From assembly GCA_029974855.1 (NCBI GenBank), contig JARKQO010000321.1:1-20641 (forward strand): a DNA stretch of 20,641 bases. Reading direction: 5' to 3'. Under the pieces are notes generated by a model. That model worked only from the letters and a program-made list of their open reading frames with translations, was not told the DNA's origin and searched no databases. The DNA is from Eubacteriales bacterium (GTDB lineage Bacteria > Bacillota_A > Clostridia > Christensenellales > Aristaeellaceae). The translations under genes and the position numbers were made by a program. Every line of letters starts with the position of its first letter. The first letter of the stretch is position 1. Of the stretch, positions 1 through 6,855 are shown one piece after another.

Positions 1-47
1 AACATTGGACATACTGTGTCCATCGCAACGTGGAAGGGGAGACAGAA

Positions 48-314
48 ATGGGTTTGTTCACATGGTTGATTTTTGGGGCGCTGGCGGGATGGATTGCCAG
101 CATGATCATGAAAAAGAATTCCAACATGGGCGCGGTGGCCAATATCGTGGTAGGGGTGGTGGGCGCGGGCATCGGCGGGTTCATCGCCTCCATGCTGGGC
201 CTGGGCTCAGTCAGCGGGTTTAACTTCTACAGCCTGCTCATCGCCGTGGCCGGGGCCTGCCTGCTGCTGCTGGTCATCAACATGTTTACCAAGAAGGAAA
301 AGGCAAGGTACTGA
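48..314 (+). CDS. GlsB/YeaQ/YmgE-type small membrane protein
   Basis: This encodes a very hydrophobic protein of 88 residues with three predicted membrane segments. They are rich in Gly and Ala (GALAGWIASMIM near the start, then a VVGVVGAGIGGFIASMLGLG segment, then a Leu/Val-rich one) and are followed by a basic KKEKARY tail. This pattern is typical of the GlsB/YeaQ/YmgE family, also called transglycosylase-associated proteins. These are small stress-linked inner-membrane proteins whose biochemical role is not settled. I chose the ATG at 48 because AGGGG lies 8 bases before it; an in-frame GTG at 30 lacks that support. It is the only host-like gene in the left part. It points toward the toxin/immunity unit (convergent) and may be the first chromosomal gene outside the phage, but no attachment site is visible to prove that. 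Confidence 0.85.
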   Translation: MGLFTWLIFGALAGWIASMIMKKNSNMGAVANIVVGVVGAGIGGFIASMLGLGSVSGFNFYSLLIAVAGACLLLLVINMFTKKEKARY

Positions 315-357
315 GGGGTTTCTTATCTGAGGAAAAGCGCACGCAAAACCCCGCGCG

Positions 358-391
358 AAAACCCCCCGCCAGCCTTCCGGCCGGCGGGGGG
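358..391 (-). terminator. Rho-independent terminator of the toxin/immunity unit
   Basis: A GC-rich hairpin (CCCCCCGCC paired with GGCGGGGGG around an AGCCTTCCGGCC-type centre) is flanked by AAAA on the plus strand. On the minus strand the stem is therefore followed by TTTT. It lies about 60 bases past the stop of the minus-strand gene at 451. Its sequence is nearly identical to the terminator at 1988-2022. Confidence 0.8.
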
Positions 392-450
392 CGCATTGGA
401 AAGGGGTTCATCTCTCCGGCCCGTTGGCGGCCCTGCCAGTCCTGGCCCCG

Positions 451-1107
451 CTACCGGCCTCTTCTTGCGGGGTCGATTGGCGAACGGAAGCGCAACCCTT
501 TCCCTGCCGACCCTTGGCGCAAAGAGCGAATCCCGCGGGGATTACAGTGCACCATCACAGACCCGTTTTCCTGGACCATCTCCTTCTTTTTCACAAGCGC
601 GGCTAATTTGGAGGGATCCCTGGTACGTACCAGCCGGTTCCCTACCTTGAGTTCAATCACTTCTGCCGCAGGCGCTGTCCATTTGGCAATCGCGGCGGTC
701 CCACGCAAAGGCGCGCGCTTCCCCGCCATCGCTGGGCGGGCTTTGCCCTTCGCCGCGAAAGCCGGGCGGAAAGCGGCCCCCCTGGCCTTTCCCCCGGTTT
801 TCGCGGCCTCCTCCAGCCGCTGCAACGCGGCTTTTCTCACCTGCCGGGCATAGGACGCCCTGTGTATGACCAGCGGTTCTTCCGCCTCCGCGATCTGGAA
901 TAGTTTGTCCAGCGCCTCTCCCCGGTCGGGGGTCTGGAGGATGATATCCGGCGCTCCCCGCTCGTCCACCTCAAAAACGATGAATTCCCCGTCTCGCTCC
1001 GCACAGCCATAGTTGCCGGGTTCCATCACAAGGTGGTTGGGATCGGGATAAAAGGCATCTTTACCATGAAAATGGCTTATTTTGCTGTAAAATTCATCGA
1101 GCCTCAC
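451..1107 (-). CDS. Probable immunity protein for the adjacent TNT toxin
   Basis: A 218-residue soluble protein with no signal peptide or membrane segment. Residues about 1-75 form a compact acidic domain with the pattern Y-G-x-x-x-x-[DN]-G-E-[FW]-x-V-x-x-x-[DE]-E-R-G followed by a helix (EALDKLF). That layout is common in small immunity proteins of polymorphic toxin systems. Residues about 95-150 are a Lys/Arg/Ala-rich linker, and a second small domain follows (VIELKVGNRLVRT onwards) with a basic tail. I do not recognise the C-terminal part. The start is GTG, with GAGGAG about 9 bases upstream. That ribosome site overlaps the stop of the toxin gene 6 bases away, so the two genes are probably translationally coupled. 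The immunity role is inferred mainly from this tight toxin-then-partner order. An alternative is an accessory or DNA-binding moron protein. Confidence 0.5.
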   Translation of the reverse strand: MRLDEFYSKISHFHGKDAFYPDPNHLVMEPGNYGCAERDGEFIVFEVDERGAPDIILQTPDRGEALDKLFQIAEAEEPLVIHRASYARQVRKAALQRLEEAAKTGGKARGAAFRPAFAAKGKARPAMAGKRAPLRGTAAIAKWTAPAAEVIELKVGNRLVRTRDPSKLAALVKKKEMVQENGSVMVHCNPRGIRSLRQGSAGKGLRFRSPIDPARRGR

Positions 1108-1113
1108 GGCGGA

Positions 1114-1887
1114 TCACTCCTCTTGGATCAGTCCGGCATCCAATAAAGCCTGTATTGAACATGGGAACCGATACTGGTCGCCCCCGCCCTTATCCCCAAA
1201 GCACTGGCGGATCTTGCCAAAGTATACCGCCTTTGCTTTCCCGATCTTGGACAGAGCCGCCACCAGACGCTCTTTCTTTTCGACATCCGGGTGCCTTTTT
1301 CCTTCCTCCTGCTCCAGCGCACCCCGGAACGCCAGTTCCAGGTCGCCGGAATTGGAGAAACCCCGAACCACCCGGTAGCGGTGGTAGGCGGGCTCCCGCT
1401 GCACCAGCTCCTCCAACAAAAGGTAAGGCAAGCCCCGTTCCCGGTGCGTAAAGCTAGGTCCGGTTTTCGTGCACGGGCTCCCATACCTTCCAAAAGCGTT
1501 TCCGATTCTGTCAAAATACATACCGGGCGTTAGCGCCACCGGGTCCGCCGGGCCCTCAAACATTGCAAACTGAGCCTCTTGGCCTGGAAAAAGACCGCTC
1601 CCTTCCGGCTTTCCGGTTGCGGGATCCAGCCCGCACCACTGGTAACTGATTTCCCAGCCCCCGCTCCAGAAACATTTATGCGCAAAATTGATTTCTGTGA
1701 CATAGCTGTCCGCTTCCGGAACCAGCACATCCCCCCGTCCTTTCACCGGCTCTTTCCGATAAAGGCGTTGTAACTGCGCCACCAGCCTTTTGCGTATGGT
1801 GATGATTTTATATACAAGACGATCCCTATCCGCCTTCAAAACCGCTGTCGCAATCGCAACGTCCACATCAAACTGCAGCTGACTCAT
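1114..1887 (-). CDS. TNT-domain toxin (NAD(P)+ glycohydrolase type)
   Basis: A 257-residue protein whose residues from about 115 to 257 fit the TNT fold of tuberculosis necrotizing toxin, which kills cells by hydrolysing NAD(P)+. Visible landmarks are TPGMYFDRIGNAFGRYGSP (residues 120-138), RERGLPY (149-155), YHRYRVV (168-174), and the C-terminal FGDKGGGDQY (230-239) followed by SIQALLDAGLIQEE. By position, R127, H169 and Q238 match the Arg, His and Gln described as essential in the mycobacterial toxin; I recall this rather than aligned it. A charged insert of about 40 residues separates the two halves of the domain. The N-terminal 100 residues (basic coiled-coil-like, then a Trp/Cys-containing stretch) are not recognised, and there is no secretion signal. 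The start at 1887 has GGGAG 8 bases upstream and is preferred to the ATG at 1911. The gene lies beyond the lysis genes and is isolated from them by a terminator. Confidence 0.8.
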   Translation of the reverse strand: MSQLQFDVDVAIATAVLKADRDRLVYKIITIRKRLVAQLQRLYRKEPVKGRGDVLVPEADSYVTEINFAHKCFWSGGWEISYQWCGLDPATGKPEGSGLFPGQEAQFAMFEGPADPVALTPGMYFDRIGNAFGRYGSPCTKTGPSFTHRERGLPYLLLEELVQREPAYHRYRVVRGFSNSGDLELAFRGALEQEEGKRHPDVEKKERLVAALSKIGKAKAVYFGKIRQCFGDKGGGDQYRFPCSIQALLDAGLIQEE

Positions 1888-1987
1888 GCCGTCATCTCCC
1901 GGTGCATGCATTCTTTGTTCCTATCGATGATTCATTCTCTATTATTCGTCATTTTTCCTGCACACTTTTCATCTGTCTTGATACGCC

Positions 1988-2022
1988 AAAACCCCCCCGC
2001 CAGCCTTCCGGCCGACGGGGGG
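1988..2022 (-). terminator. Rho-independent terminator of the phage late/lysis operon
   Basis: A C7-GCC...GACGGGGGG hairpin is preceded by AAAA on the plus strand, so on the minus strand the stem runs into TTTT. It lies about 35 bases after the holin stop and separates phage late transcription from the toxin gene. It shares about 30 nearly identical bases with 358-391 in the same orientation. The two therefore form direct repeats bounding the toxin/immunity unit. Confidence 0.8.
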
Positions 2023-2055
2023 TTCCACTTGCTCCCATATCCTCCAACGATCCCA

Positions 2056-2295
2056 TCACCCCTGACCGTCTTCCTCCGGGGGCTCCACCCAATAGGCCGC
2101 CTCCGCTCCGGCTCCAGCGCTGTCCACCATCCCCTCCCCGATCACATAGGCGATGACGCTGGCCCCGGCCATGATCAGCGCCGTGATCCGGGTGGCGGTT
2201 TCCTCCGGGCCCCCCAAGGCCACCACGATCATCCCCACAAAGCCAGCCACGGCCATCCACAGCTTCCGGCTGGTCAGCTTCCGCTTCCAATCCAT
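2056..2295 (-). CDS. Phage holin
   Basis: A 79-residue protein with a basic start (MDWKRKLTSRKLW), two hydrophobic segments (AVAGFVGMIVVALG and ITALIMAGASVIAYVIGEGMV) and an acidic, Pro-rich hydrophilic tail. This is the usual form of small Gram-positive phage holins with the LTSRKLW motif, which open the membrane at lysis so the endolysin can reach the wall. AAAGGAG lies about 8 bases before the ATG. It is the last gene of the late operon, downstream of the endolysin and a membrane-anchored coiled-coil protein, and is followed by the terminator at 1988-2022. The family name is not certain, but the topology and position are strong. Confidence 0.85.
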   Translation of the reverse strand: MDWKRKLTSRKLWMAVAGFVGMIVVALGGPEETATRITALIMAGASVIAYVIGEGMVDSAGAGAEAAYWVEPPEEDGQG

Positions 2296-2323
2296 AAACC
2301 TTCTCCTTTCCCGCCCGGGGCCC

Positions 2324-2524
2324 TCAGGCCCCCAGGCTCCTTACGTCCTTCTCCAGGCCCTCCACCCGGTGCTCCAGCAGGCAAATTTTCCCCATGCCGC
2401 CGTTGTGCTTTTCCACGGCCTTCTCCAGCTGCTCCACCCGGTAGGCGATGAGCCTGTACCCGCCCATGCCCGTCAGCAAGGTGGCCGCAAAGGACACCAA
2501 GGCCACGATCACCGTATCGCTCAT
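2324..2524 (-). CDS. Membrane-anchored coiled-coil lysis-module protein
   Basis: A 66-residue protein with one N-terminal membrane segment (VIVALVSFAATLLTGMGGY) followed by YRVEQLEKAVEKHN and LEHRVEGLEKDVRSL heptad patterns, which predict a short coiled coil. Such proteins regularly sit between endolysin and holin in clostridial prophages and recall XhlA in size and setting, although here the membrane segment comes first. It may help holin assembly or pore timing; that role is inference. Its start overlaps the endolysin stop by four bases (ATGA), indicating translational coupling. Confidence 0.75.
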   Translation of the reverse strand: MSDTVIVALVSFAATLLTGMGGYRLIAYRVEQLEKAVEKHNGGMGKICLLEHRVEGLEKDVRSLGA

Positions 2525-3300
2525 CCCGCATCACCCGCTTCCAGGCTTGCGCGCCATGCCTCCAGGGCCTCCACCCGGGCCAGCAAGGCGGCTACAGCCT
2601 TGGGGTCCTCCAGGCCTACCCCGGCTCCCGGGCCATCCTCCGCCCCTTCCAGCTCCAAAAACTGCCGCATCATATACCCCCGCTGGCCGGAAACCGTCAC
2701 GGTGCACCACTGGCCGCCAGCCTCCAGCACCTCCACCGCCGTCCCCACCGGCACCTTGGCCAGATAGGGCCTGCTGGTGTCCGGGGTGGAGCGCAGCTTC
2801 ACCGGCTCCCCGTTGGTCGAGACCACCGTGGCCCGCATGGTTACCGTTGCCACCCTCTCTCCCTCGCTTCCGTAATCGATTTCTTTGGCCCAACCCGCGT
2901 GGGTCCATCCGTTTTTTAGGGTGGAGGTTGCCACCCGCCCCCGGCTAGCGGAGCTGTGAGCCGCCTCCGCCCCGTCCAGGCCGCAGTACAGCCCCACATG
3001 GCTGGCGTTGCCCTTCCCGTCGGCCCTATATGCGCTTGGCTCGCCCCCGTCAAAGGCGTGGATGAACAGCAAAGCGCCGGGGACCAATCTCCCCAGCGCC
3101 TTGGCCTCCTTCACGGTCCCCAGCCAGGTGCAGGCGTTGCGGAACATGTCGTTGCTGCCCCGGTAGGCCATGCCCCCGCCGCAGTCCCTGACACAGCCCT
3201 CCACAAAGGCCTGGCAGTCCTGCTGCTGATAGGAAATGGCCCCGGCTACCGCCTTGGCGGCGGCGTTGCCAGCCACCGCCGCCCCCATAGGCTTGCTCAT
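2521..3300 (-). CDS. Endolysin: NlpC/P60 peptidase with SH3 domain
   Basis: A 259-residue lytic enzyme. The N-terminal half is NlpC/P60-like: C29 in QQDCQAFV is the likely nucleophile, H101 in NASHVGLYCG and H115 in AAHSSASRG complete the expected catalytic set, and PGALLFIHAF forms the central strand. The family cleaves peptide bonds in the peptidoglycan stem. Residues about 148-200 form a bacterial SH3 domain (VTMRATVV, VKLRSTPDTS, VPVGTAVEVLEAGGQWCTV, GYMMRQFL), which usually binds the wall. The C-terminus (VEALEAWRASLEAG) is a short helix. There is no signal peptide, so release through the holin is expected. GAAGGAG precedes the ATG, and upstream in-frame starts are blocked by a TGA. It overlaps the next gene by four bases. 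Confidence 0.92.
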   Translation of the reverse strand: MSKPMGAAVAGNAAAKAVAGAISYQQQDCQAFVEGCVRDCGGGMAYRGSNDMFRNACTWLGTVKEAKALGRLVPGALLFIHAFDGGEPSAYRADGKGNASHVGLYCGLDGAEAAHSSASRGRVATSTLKNGWTHAGWAKEIDYGSEGERVATVTMRATVVSTNGEPVKLRSTPDTSRPYLAKVPVGTAVEVLEAGGQWCTVTVSGQRGYMMRQFLELEGAEDGPGAGVGLEDPKAVAALLARVEALEAWRASLEAGDAG

Positions 3301-3333
3301 CCATCATCACTCCTTCGGATACCAACACGGCGG

Positions 3334-3471
3334 TCATCCGCCCAGCAAGCCCAGCAAGGATAGGTATTCATCTTCCCTCAGCCTGTTCGCGGCAAAAAAC
3401 ACATCCAGCTTTTCCCGCAAACCGTCCCTTTGTCCCCGCCGGAGCATTCGCTCCAAAACCTGATACAGCAT
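3334..3471 (-). CDS. XkdX-like small tail-module protein
   Basis: A 45-residue protein with the pattern MLYQVLERMLRRGQRDG followed by LREKLDVFFAANRLREDEY and a Leu/Gly end. The REKLDVFFAA-x-RL-x-x-x-[EQ]-Y block is common in the tiny proteins between tail-fibre and lysis genes of clostridial phages, often annotated as XkdX family. Their function is unknown. I set the start at 3471 because GGAGG lies 8 bases upstream and overlaps the previous gene's stop. A longer reading upstream would overlap that gene and has no ribosome site. Confidence 0.72.
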   Translation of the reverse strand: MLYQVLERMLRRGQRDGLREKLDVFFAANRLREDEYLSLLGLLGG

Positions 3472-3484
3472 GCTCTGCACCTCC

Positions 3485-3754
3485 TTACGTGGGCTCCAGG
3501 CCCAAATCCCTAAGCGCCGCCTGATACTCCAAATCCACAATGGCCGCGTCCAGCTGGGCGATCAGCTCCCGCGCTTCTTCCAGTGGGGTCAGGATCGGCA
3601 TGCCGCCCCGGGTGAAAACGCCGTCCGCGTACTGGTCCCCGATGCCCGCGGGGCGGTCGCCCAGGGCCACGGTCCCGGGAAATTCATGGGCGTTTGCCTC
3701 ATGGAGCGATATGATATTGGTCACAAGGCCATCGTTGATGATCGCGTAGTCCAT
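3485..3754 (-). CDS. Small tail-fibre-associated protein
   Basis: An 89-residue protein with a [YF]-A-I-I-N-x-x-x-V-x-N-I-I-x-L opening (MDYAIINDGLVTNIISLHE), then FPGTVALGDRPAGIGDQYADGVFTRGG and LTPLEEARELIAQLDAAI. Genes of this pattern follow tail-fibre or tip-adhesin genes in many prophages and are thought to be fibre-assembly or structural accessory proteins. I infer the role from pattern and position only. AGGGGGAG lies 6 bases before the ATG. It sits 13 bases after the glycine-rich protein and runs into the ribosome site of the XkdX-like gene. Confidence 0.65.
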   Translation of the reverse strand: MDYAIINDGLVTNIISLHEANAHEFPGTVALGDRPAGIGDQYADGVFTRGGMPILTPLEEARELIAQLDAAIVDLEYQAALRDLGLEPT

Positions 3755-3767
3755 AGCATGCTCCCCC

Positions 3768-4508
3768 TTACCCGCGAAAGTTGCGAAGAATCGCTATGCC
3801 GGAGCCTCCGGGGCTTGCGGAATATCCGGAATAGCCGCCACCGCCGCCACCGCCGCCTGTGTTAACCGCTCCCGCGGTAGATGTGACGCTTTGTGACGCC
3901 CCTCTGCCGCCGCCGCCGGCGCCCGCGTTGCCCGGGCTGCCCGACCAGGTCCCGCCGCCGCCGCCGCCGGCATAAAGGTCTCCTGTTGACTCCCCGAATT
4001 CTTTTGTGGTAGTACCCTGCCCATTTCCGCCGCCATAGGGGACCAAAGAGGATGATCCGTGGTTCCCATCGCTTCCGCCGTGGCCCGAACCGCCGTAGCC
4101 GCCGCCGCCGCTGCCGCCGGCGCCTCCAACCTCTGACCCTCCGGCGTTACCGCCTGTGGCCGTATACCCCAATCCCGTGGTTGTGCCTCCGTTACTGCTG
4201 ACACTGCCTCCGGCTCCGATGACGATTGGGTAATCCACTCCCTCGGTTAAGTGGATGTATGGCTGGGCGATTGTTCTGCCTCCGCCTCCGCCTCCGCCGT
4301 AGGAGCCTGAGCCCCCTCCGCCCCCTCCTGCCAAGAATAGGTCTATCCATGTTTTCAACCTGGAGAAGCGGAGCGTGCCGCTTGTAAGGAATTTGATCTT
4401 CCAATTTTTCGCGTCCTCTTGGAGATAGGCGTAGGTGCCGGTATACGTAAATATCGGCGGCGAAGAGGACGCGTCTCCGCCCCTGCGCATAATCATCGCT
4501 TGACCCAT
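3768..4508 (-). CDS. Glycine-rich tail-tip/receptor-binding protein
   Basis: A 246-residue protein. Residues 1-58 are an ordinary domain (FTYTGTYAYLQEDAKNWKI, then TSGTLRFSRLKTWIDLFLAG). From residue 60 it becomes extremely Gly/Ser-rich, with many short G-runs broken by Y, T, S and N, and a conserved-looking insert (YIHLTEGVDYPIVIGAGGS). It ends in a SPGGSGIAILRNF motif typical of phage glycine-rich tip domains. Such Gly arrays can pack as polyglycine-II helices, as in the Gp38-like adhesins of T-even phages; applying that fold here is inference. The start codon directly follows the stop of the fibre gene, with GGGGTGA upstream. Its place at the end of the fibre cluster suggests it determines host range. 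Confidence 0.75.
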   Translation of the reverse strand: MGQAMIMRRGGDASSSPPIFTYTGTYAYLQEDAKNWKIKFLTSGTLRFSRLKTWIDLFLAGGGGGGSGSYGGGGGGGRTIAQPYIHLTEGVDYPIVIGAGGSVSSNGGTTTGLGYTATGGNAGGSEVGGAGGSGGGGYGGSGHGGSDGNHGSSSLVPYGGGNGQGTTTKEFGESTGDLYAGGGGGGTWSGSPGNAGAGGGGRGASQSVTSTAGAVNTGGGGGGGGYSGYSASPGGSGIAILRNFRG

Positions 4509-5351
4509 TTATCTCACCCCTTTCAGCGCCAGCGTCAAATCGACGCCCGGCTTATCATCGTAACAGGTCGCCAAAATCCCGCCTGCCTGTGTGTCGATGC
4601 GGCTGATGTATCCATACGCCTCCAGCTGTGCCTGGGCGGTAGAAACGGTGTCGCTTTGCACCAGGTCCACCAAGGGCGTATCCGTAGCCAAGATGCCGCT
4701 GACGGTCACTGCCTGGGTATAAGGTCCGGCGCCGCTCCAACTGCCCGCAAGCAGCGTGGCGGCGTATTGCTGCACGGTGGCCTTTGCGGCAAGCTGTGCC
4801 GGTGTGGGGGGCGTATACCCCAAAGCTCCCGTTACATCAGACGCGGCCAGGGCCCCCCACGCCTCGCTGGCCGCCGTGGATCCGGCCCGGAGGAACTTGC
4901 CGTTATTGGCTGTGCCTGTGGCGGGCACGTGGCGGTTGCCGTCCCCGGCGGGGTGGGCGTAGGCGTTGGCCCCGGCGGAAATCCCGTCCAGCTTGCTTTT
5001 GTCGGCGGCGGCCATCAGCCCGGCTGCGCCGGTGGTGGCGGCGCTGTAGGTGGTGTCCTGGCCGGGGATGCCCAAAGCGGTGATGTCGGCCTTGGCCGCC
5101 GCCGTGGCCCCGCTGACATGGCCCTGGCTGTCCACCGTCACCTTGTACAAAGCGCTGGTTCTGGACGTATAGGCGGGATGGGCATAGGCGTTGGCGCTGG
5201 CCTCGATCCCCGCCAGCTTGGTTTTCTCCGCCGTGGTGTAGTCGTTGGTGGAAAGCCCCTTCCCCGCCACCGCGTCCACCTTGGTCCCCAAGGCCGTTTT
5301 CAGCTTCTGCCAGAAGTACAGCAGCCCGTTGTTGTCCAGATACTTGCTCAT
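4509..5351 (-). CDS. Tail-fibre protein (second paralog)
   Basis: A 280-residue fibre-like protein. It opens with the same head as its upstream neighbour (MSKYLD-x-NGLLYFWQKL, then KTALGTKVDAVAGKGLSTND). One full beta-type repeat follows (YKVTVDSQGHVSGATAA, ADITALGIPGQDTTY, AGLMAAADKSKLDGI). A different body comes next, with HVPATGTANNGKFLRAGS and WGALAASDVTGALGYTP, common in phage fibre stalks. Its C-terminal 90 residues are unlike the neighbour's. The shared head probably docks to the same baseplate site or coiled coil, while the differing ends may bind different receptors. Its ATG overlaps the stop of the upstream gene (TGATG), so the two are coupled. Confidence 0.8.
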   Translation of the reverse strand: MSKYLDNNGLLYFWQKLKTALGTKVDAVAGKGLSTNDYTTAEKTKLAGIEASANAYAHPAYTSRTSALYKVTVDSQGHVSGATAAAKADITALGIPGQDTTYSAATTGAAGLMAAADKSKLDGISAGANAYAHPAGDGNRHVPATGTANNGKFLRAGSTAASEAWGALAASDVTGALGYTPPTPAQLAAKATVQQYAATLLAGSWSGAGPYTQAVTVSGILATDTPLVDLVQSDTVSTAQAQLEAYGYISRIDTQAGGILATCYDDKPGVDLTLALKGVR

Positions 5352-6184
5352 CAGCTGGCCACCACCGTATCAATCTCCGCGTTGGTGATGGACTCCAAAG
5401 AGAAAACCCCGCCCAGGGCGTCCCACTCGCTGCCGGTCCACACGTAGTTCATGCCGCTGGCGGTGACGTTGTACACGTCCCCGGCGGTGTTGCCCGTATC
5501 GGGCAGGCTGCCCACCGCCGCCACGCTGCCCTTGTGCCTGTACATGCTGGTGACGTCGCTTTTCAAAGCGTAGGTGGAGGCGGCCCCGAAGCCGTCCAGC
5601 TTAGCCTTGTCGGCGGCGGCCATCAGGCCCGCCACGCTGCCGGTGGCGTTGGCATAGGTGGTGTCCTGGCCGGGGATGCCCAGGGCCGTGATGTCCGCCT
5701 TGGCTGCGGCGGCGGCGGCGGTTACGTGCCCCAAAGCGTCCACCGTCACCTTGTACAGGCCGCTGGCTTTGGCGGTGGCGGAAGGGTGGGTGTAGTTGTT
5801 GGCCCCGGCGGCGATCCCGTCCAGCTTGGTCTTGTCGGCGGCTGCCATCAGGCCCGCCACGCTGCCGGTGGCCTCGCTATAGGTGGTGTCCTGGCCGGGG
5901 ACGCCCAAGGCGGTGATGTCCGCCTTGGCCGCCGCCGTGGCGGCGCTGACATGGCCCTGGCCGTCTACCGTCACCTTGTACAAAGCGCTGGTTTTGGACG
6001 TGTAGCTGGGGTGGGTGTAGGCGTTGGCCCCGGCGGATATCCCCTCCAGCTTGGTTTTCTCCGCCGTGGTGTAGTCGTTGGTGGAAAGCCCCTTGCCGGC
6101 CACCGCGTCCACCTTGGTTCCCAAAGCCGTTTTCAGCTTCTGCCAGAAATACAAAAGCCCGTTGCTATCCAAATACTTGCTCAC
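5351..6184 (-). CDS. Tail-fibre protein (first paralog)
   Basis: A 277-residue fibre-like protein with the head MSKYLDSNGLLYFWQKL shared with the next gene. It has two consecutive repeats of about 72 residues, each with an [NY]-x-HPS segment, LYKVTVD-x-x-GHV, KADITALG-x-PGQDTTY and a VAGLMAAADK-x-KLDG end. The C-terminal region (YRHKGSVAAVGSLPDTGNT, AGDVYNVTASGMNYVWTGS, EWDALGGVFSLESITNAEI) is a tail-fibre domain seen in many Firmicutes prophages, which often ends in a spike-like trimer. The start is GTG inside the preceding gene's stop (GTGA overlap), implying coupled translation. High DNA similarity to the next gene points to a recent tandem duplication. Confidence 0.82.
   Translation of the reverse strand: MSKYLDSNGLLYFWQKLKTALGTKVDAVAGKGLSTNDYTTAEKTKLEGISAGANAYTHPSYTSKTSALYKVTVDGQGHVSAATAAAKADITALGVPGQDTTYSEATGSVAGLMAAADKTKLDGIAAGANNYTHPSATAKASGLYKVTVDALGHVTAAAAAAKADITALGIPGQDTTYANATGSVAGLMAAADKAKLDGFGAASTYALKSDVTSMYRHKGSVAAVGSLPDTGNTAGDVYNVTASGMNYVWTGSEWDALGGVFSLESITNAEIDTVVAS
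5873..6184. repeat. Direct repeat between tail-fibre genes (upstream copy)
   Basis: The first approximately 310 bases of this fibre gene match about 5040-5351 in the next gene at a constant offset of 833 bases, with few differences. Both encode the common fibre head and first stalk repeat. Same-direction copies this long could recombine and delete or fuse the two genes. Confidence 0.8.
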
Positions 6185-6831
6185 CGTAACATCTCCTCCA
6201 ATTCAAAGTTTGTGAGGGCCTGATAGGTATCCAGCTTGCTTTCCAGGATCACCGCCACCGCCGTGGGGTCCGAGCCGCTTACGGGCACGTCCCCGCCGGT
6301 TAAGGGCACGTCCCCCTCCACGGGGCGCACCCCGCAGACGCTGAGGGCCAGGCTGTCCCACCCCTCCAAAAGGGGCTCCAGGGCCTCCCAGCTGTTGGCA
6401 CGGGCCGCCTCCGCCTCCGCCCGCTCCGCCTCGGCGGCCTGCCTGTTTTGCTCCGCGGCCCCCGCCTCCGCCATCCAGTCCCCAACGGGGTCCGGGGCCG
6501 GGCCCGCCGGGCCGTGGGAGGCGCTGACCCTGGTGTAGAGCAAGGCGCTGTGGACCTCCACCTCCCCTTGCATACACCGGATCACCGCCGTGCCGTCCCC
6601 GGCCCGGGCCACCGCCGCCGCCCCGATCCTCCAGCGCAGCAAAGAGCCCTCCAGCTCCACCCCGGCAGCCGGGTACACCGCCGGGTCCCCGGGCCGGGTG
6701 TAGGTGACGGCCACCGCCGCCCCGGGGTACTCCGCCAGCCAGGGGGATACGTCGATCTCCAGAGTCCGGGCGTTGGCCTCCCCCGCGTAGCCCAGGAACA
6801 CCCGGGCAGGCGGGTTTTGAATGCTGTGCAT
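6181..6831 (-). CDS. BppU-like upper baseplate protein
   Basis: A 216-residue protein. Residues about 1-105 fit the BppU N-terminal pattern: GYAGEANARTLEIDVSPWLAEYPG, then TYTRPGDPAVYP, LRWRIGAAAVARAGDGTAVI, and a serine/valine strand ending in TRVSAS. This domain attaches receptor-binding parts to the phage baseplate in Gram-positive siphophages. Residues about 118-150 are an Ala/Glu-rich coiled coil (WMAEAGAAEQNRQAAEAERA). The last part is a short acidic domain with repeated DVP motifs. AAAGGAGGTGA lies before the ATG, one of the strongest ribosome sites in the window. It overlaps the fibre gene by four bases. Confidence 0.7.
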   Translation of the reverse strand: MHSIQNPPARVFLGYAGEANARTLEIDVSPWLAEYPGAAVAVTYTRPGDPAVYPAAGVELEGSLLRWRIGAAAVARAGDGTAVIRCMQGEVEVHSALLYTRVSASHGPAGPAPDPVGDWMAEAGAAEQNRQAAEAERAEAEAARANSWEALEPLLEGWDSLALSVCGVRPVEGDVPLTGGDVPVSGSDPTAVAVILESKLDTYQALTNFELEEMLR

Positions 6832-6855
6832 GGGTTCACCTCCTTTCCCAGCGCG

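Noticed and set aside
1..450. Prophage attachment site near the left edge
   Set aside because: No tRNA or direct repeat that could serve as att was found. The only repeat here is the terminator shared with 1988-2022.
1888..1987. Promoter for the TNT gene
   Set aside because: AT-rich stretches such as AATAAT occur on the minus strand, but no -35/-10 pair with good spacing could be defended, so none is listed.
3768..4330. Dense CCGCCGCC tracts looking like a CRISPR or satellite repeat
   Set aside because: They are Gly codon runs of the tip protein. There are no regular spacers or fixed repeat unit.
4419..5447. Plus-strand open frame of 342 codons across the fibre genes
   Set aside because: It is antisense to two clear fibre genes, and its repeats only mirror theirs.
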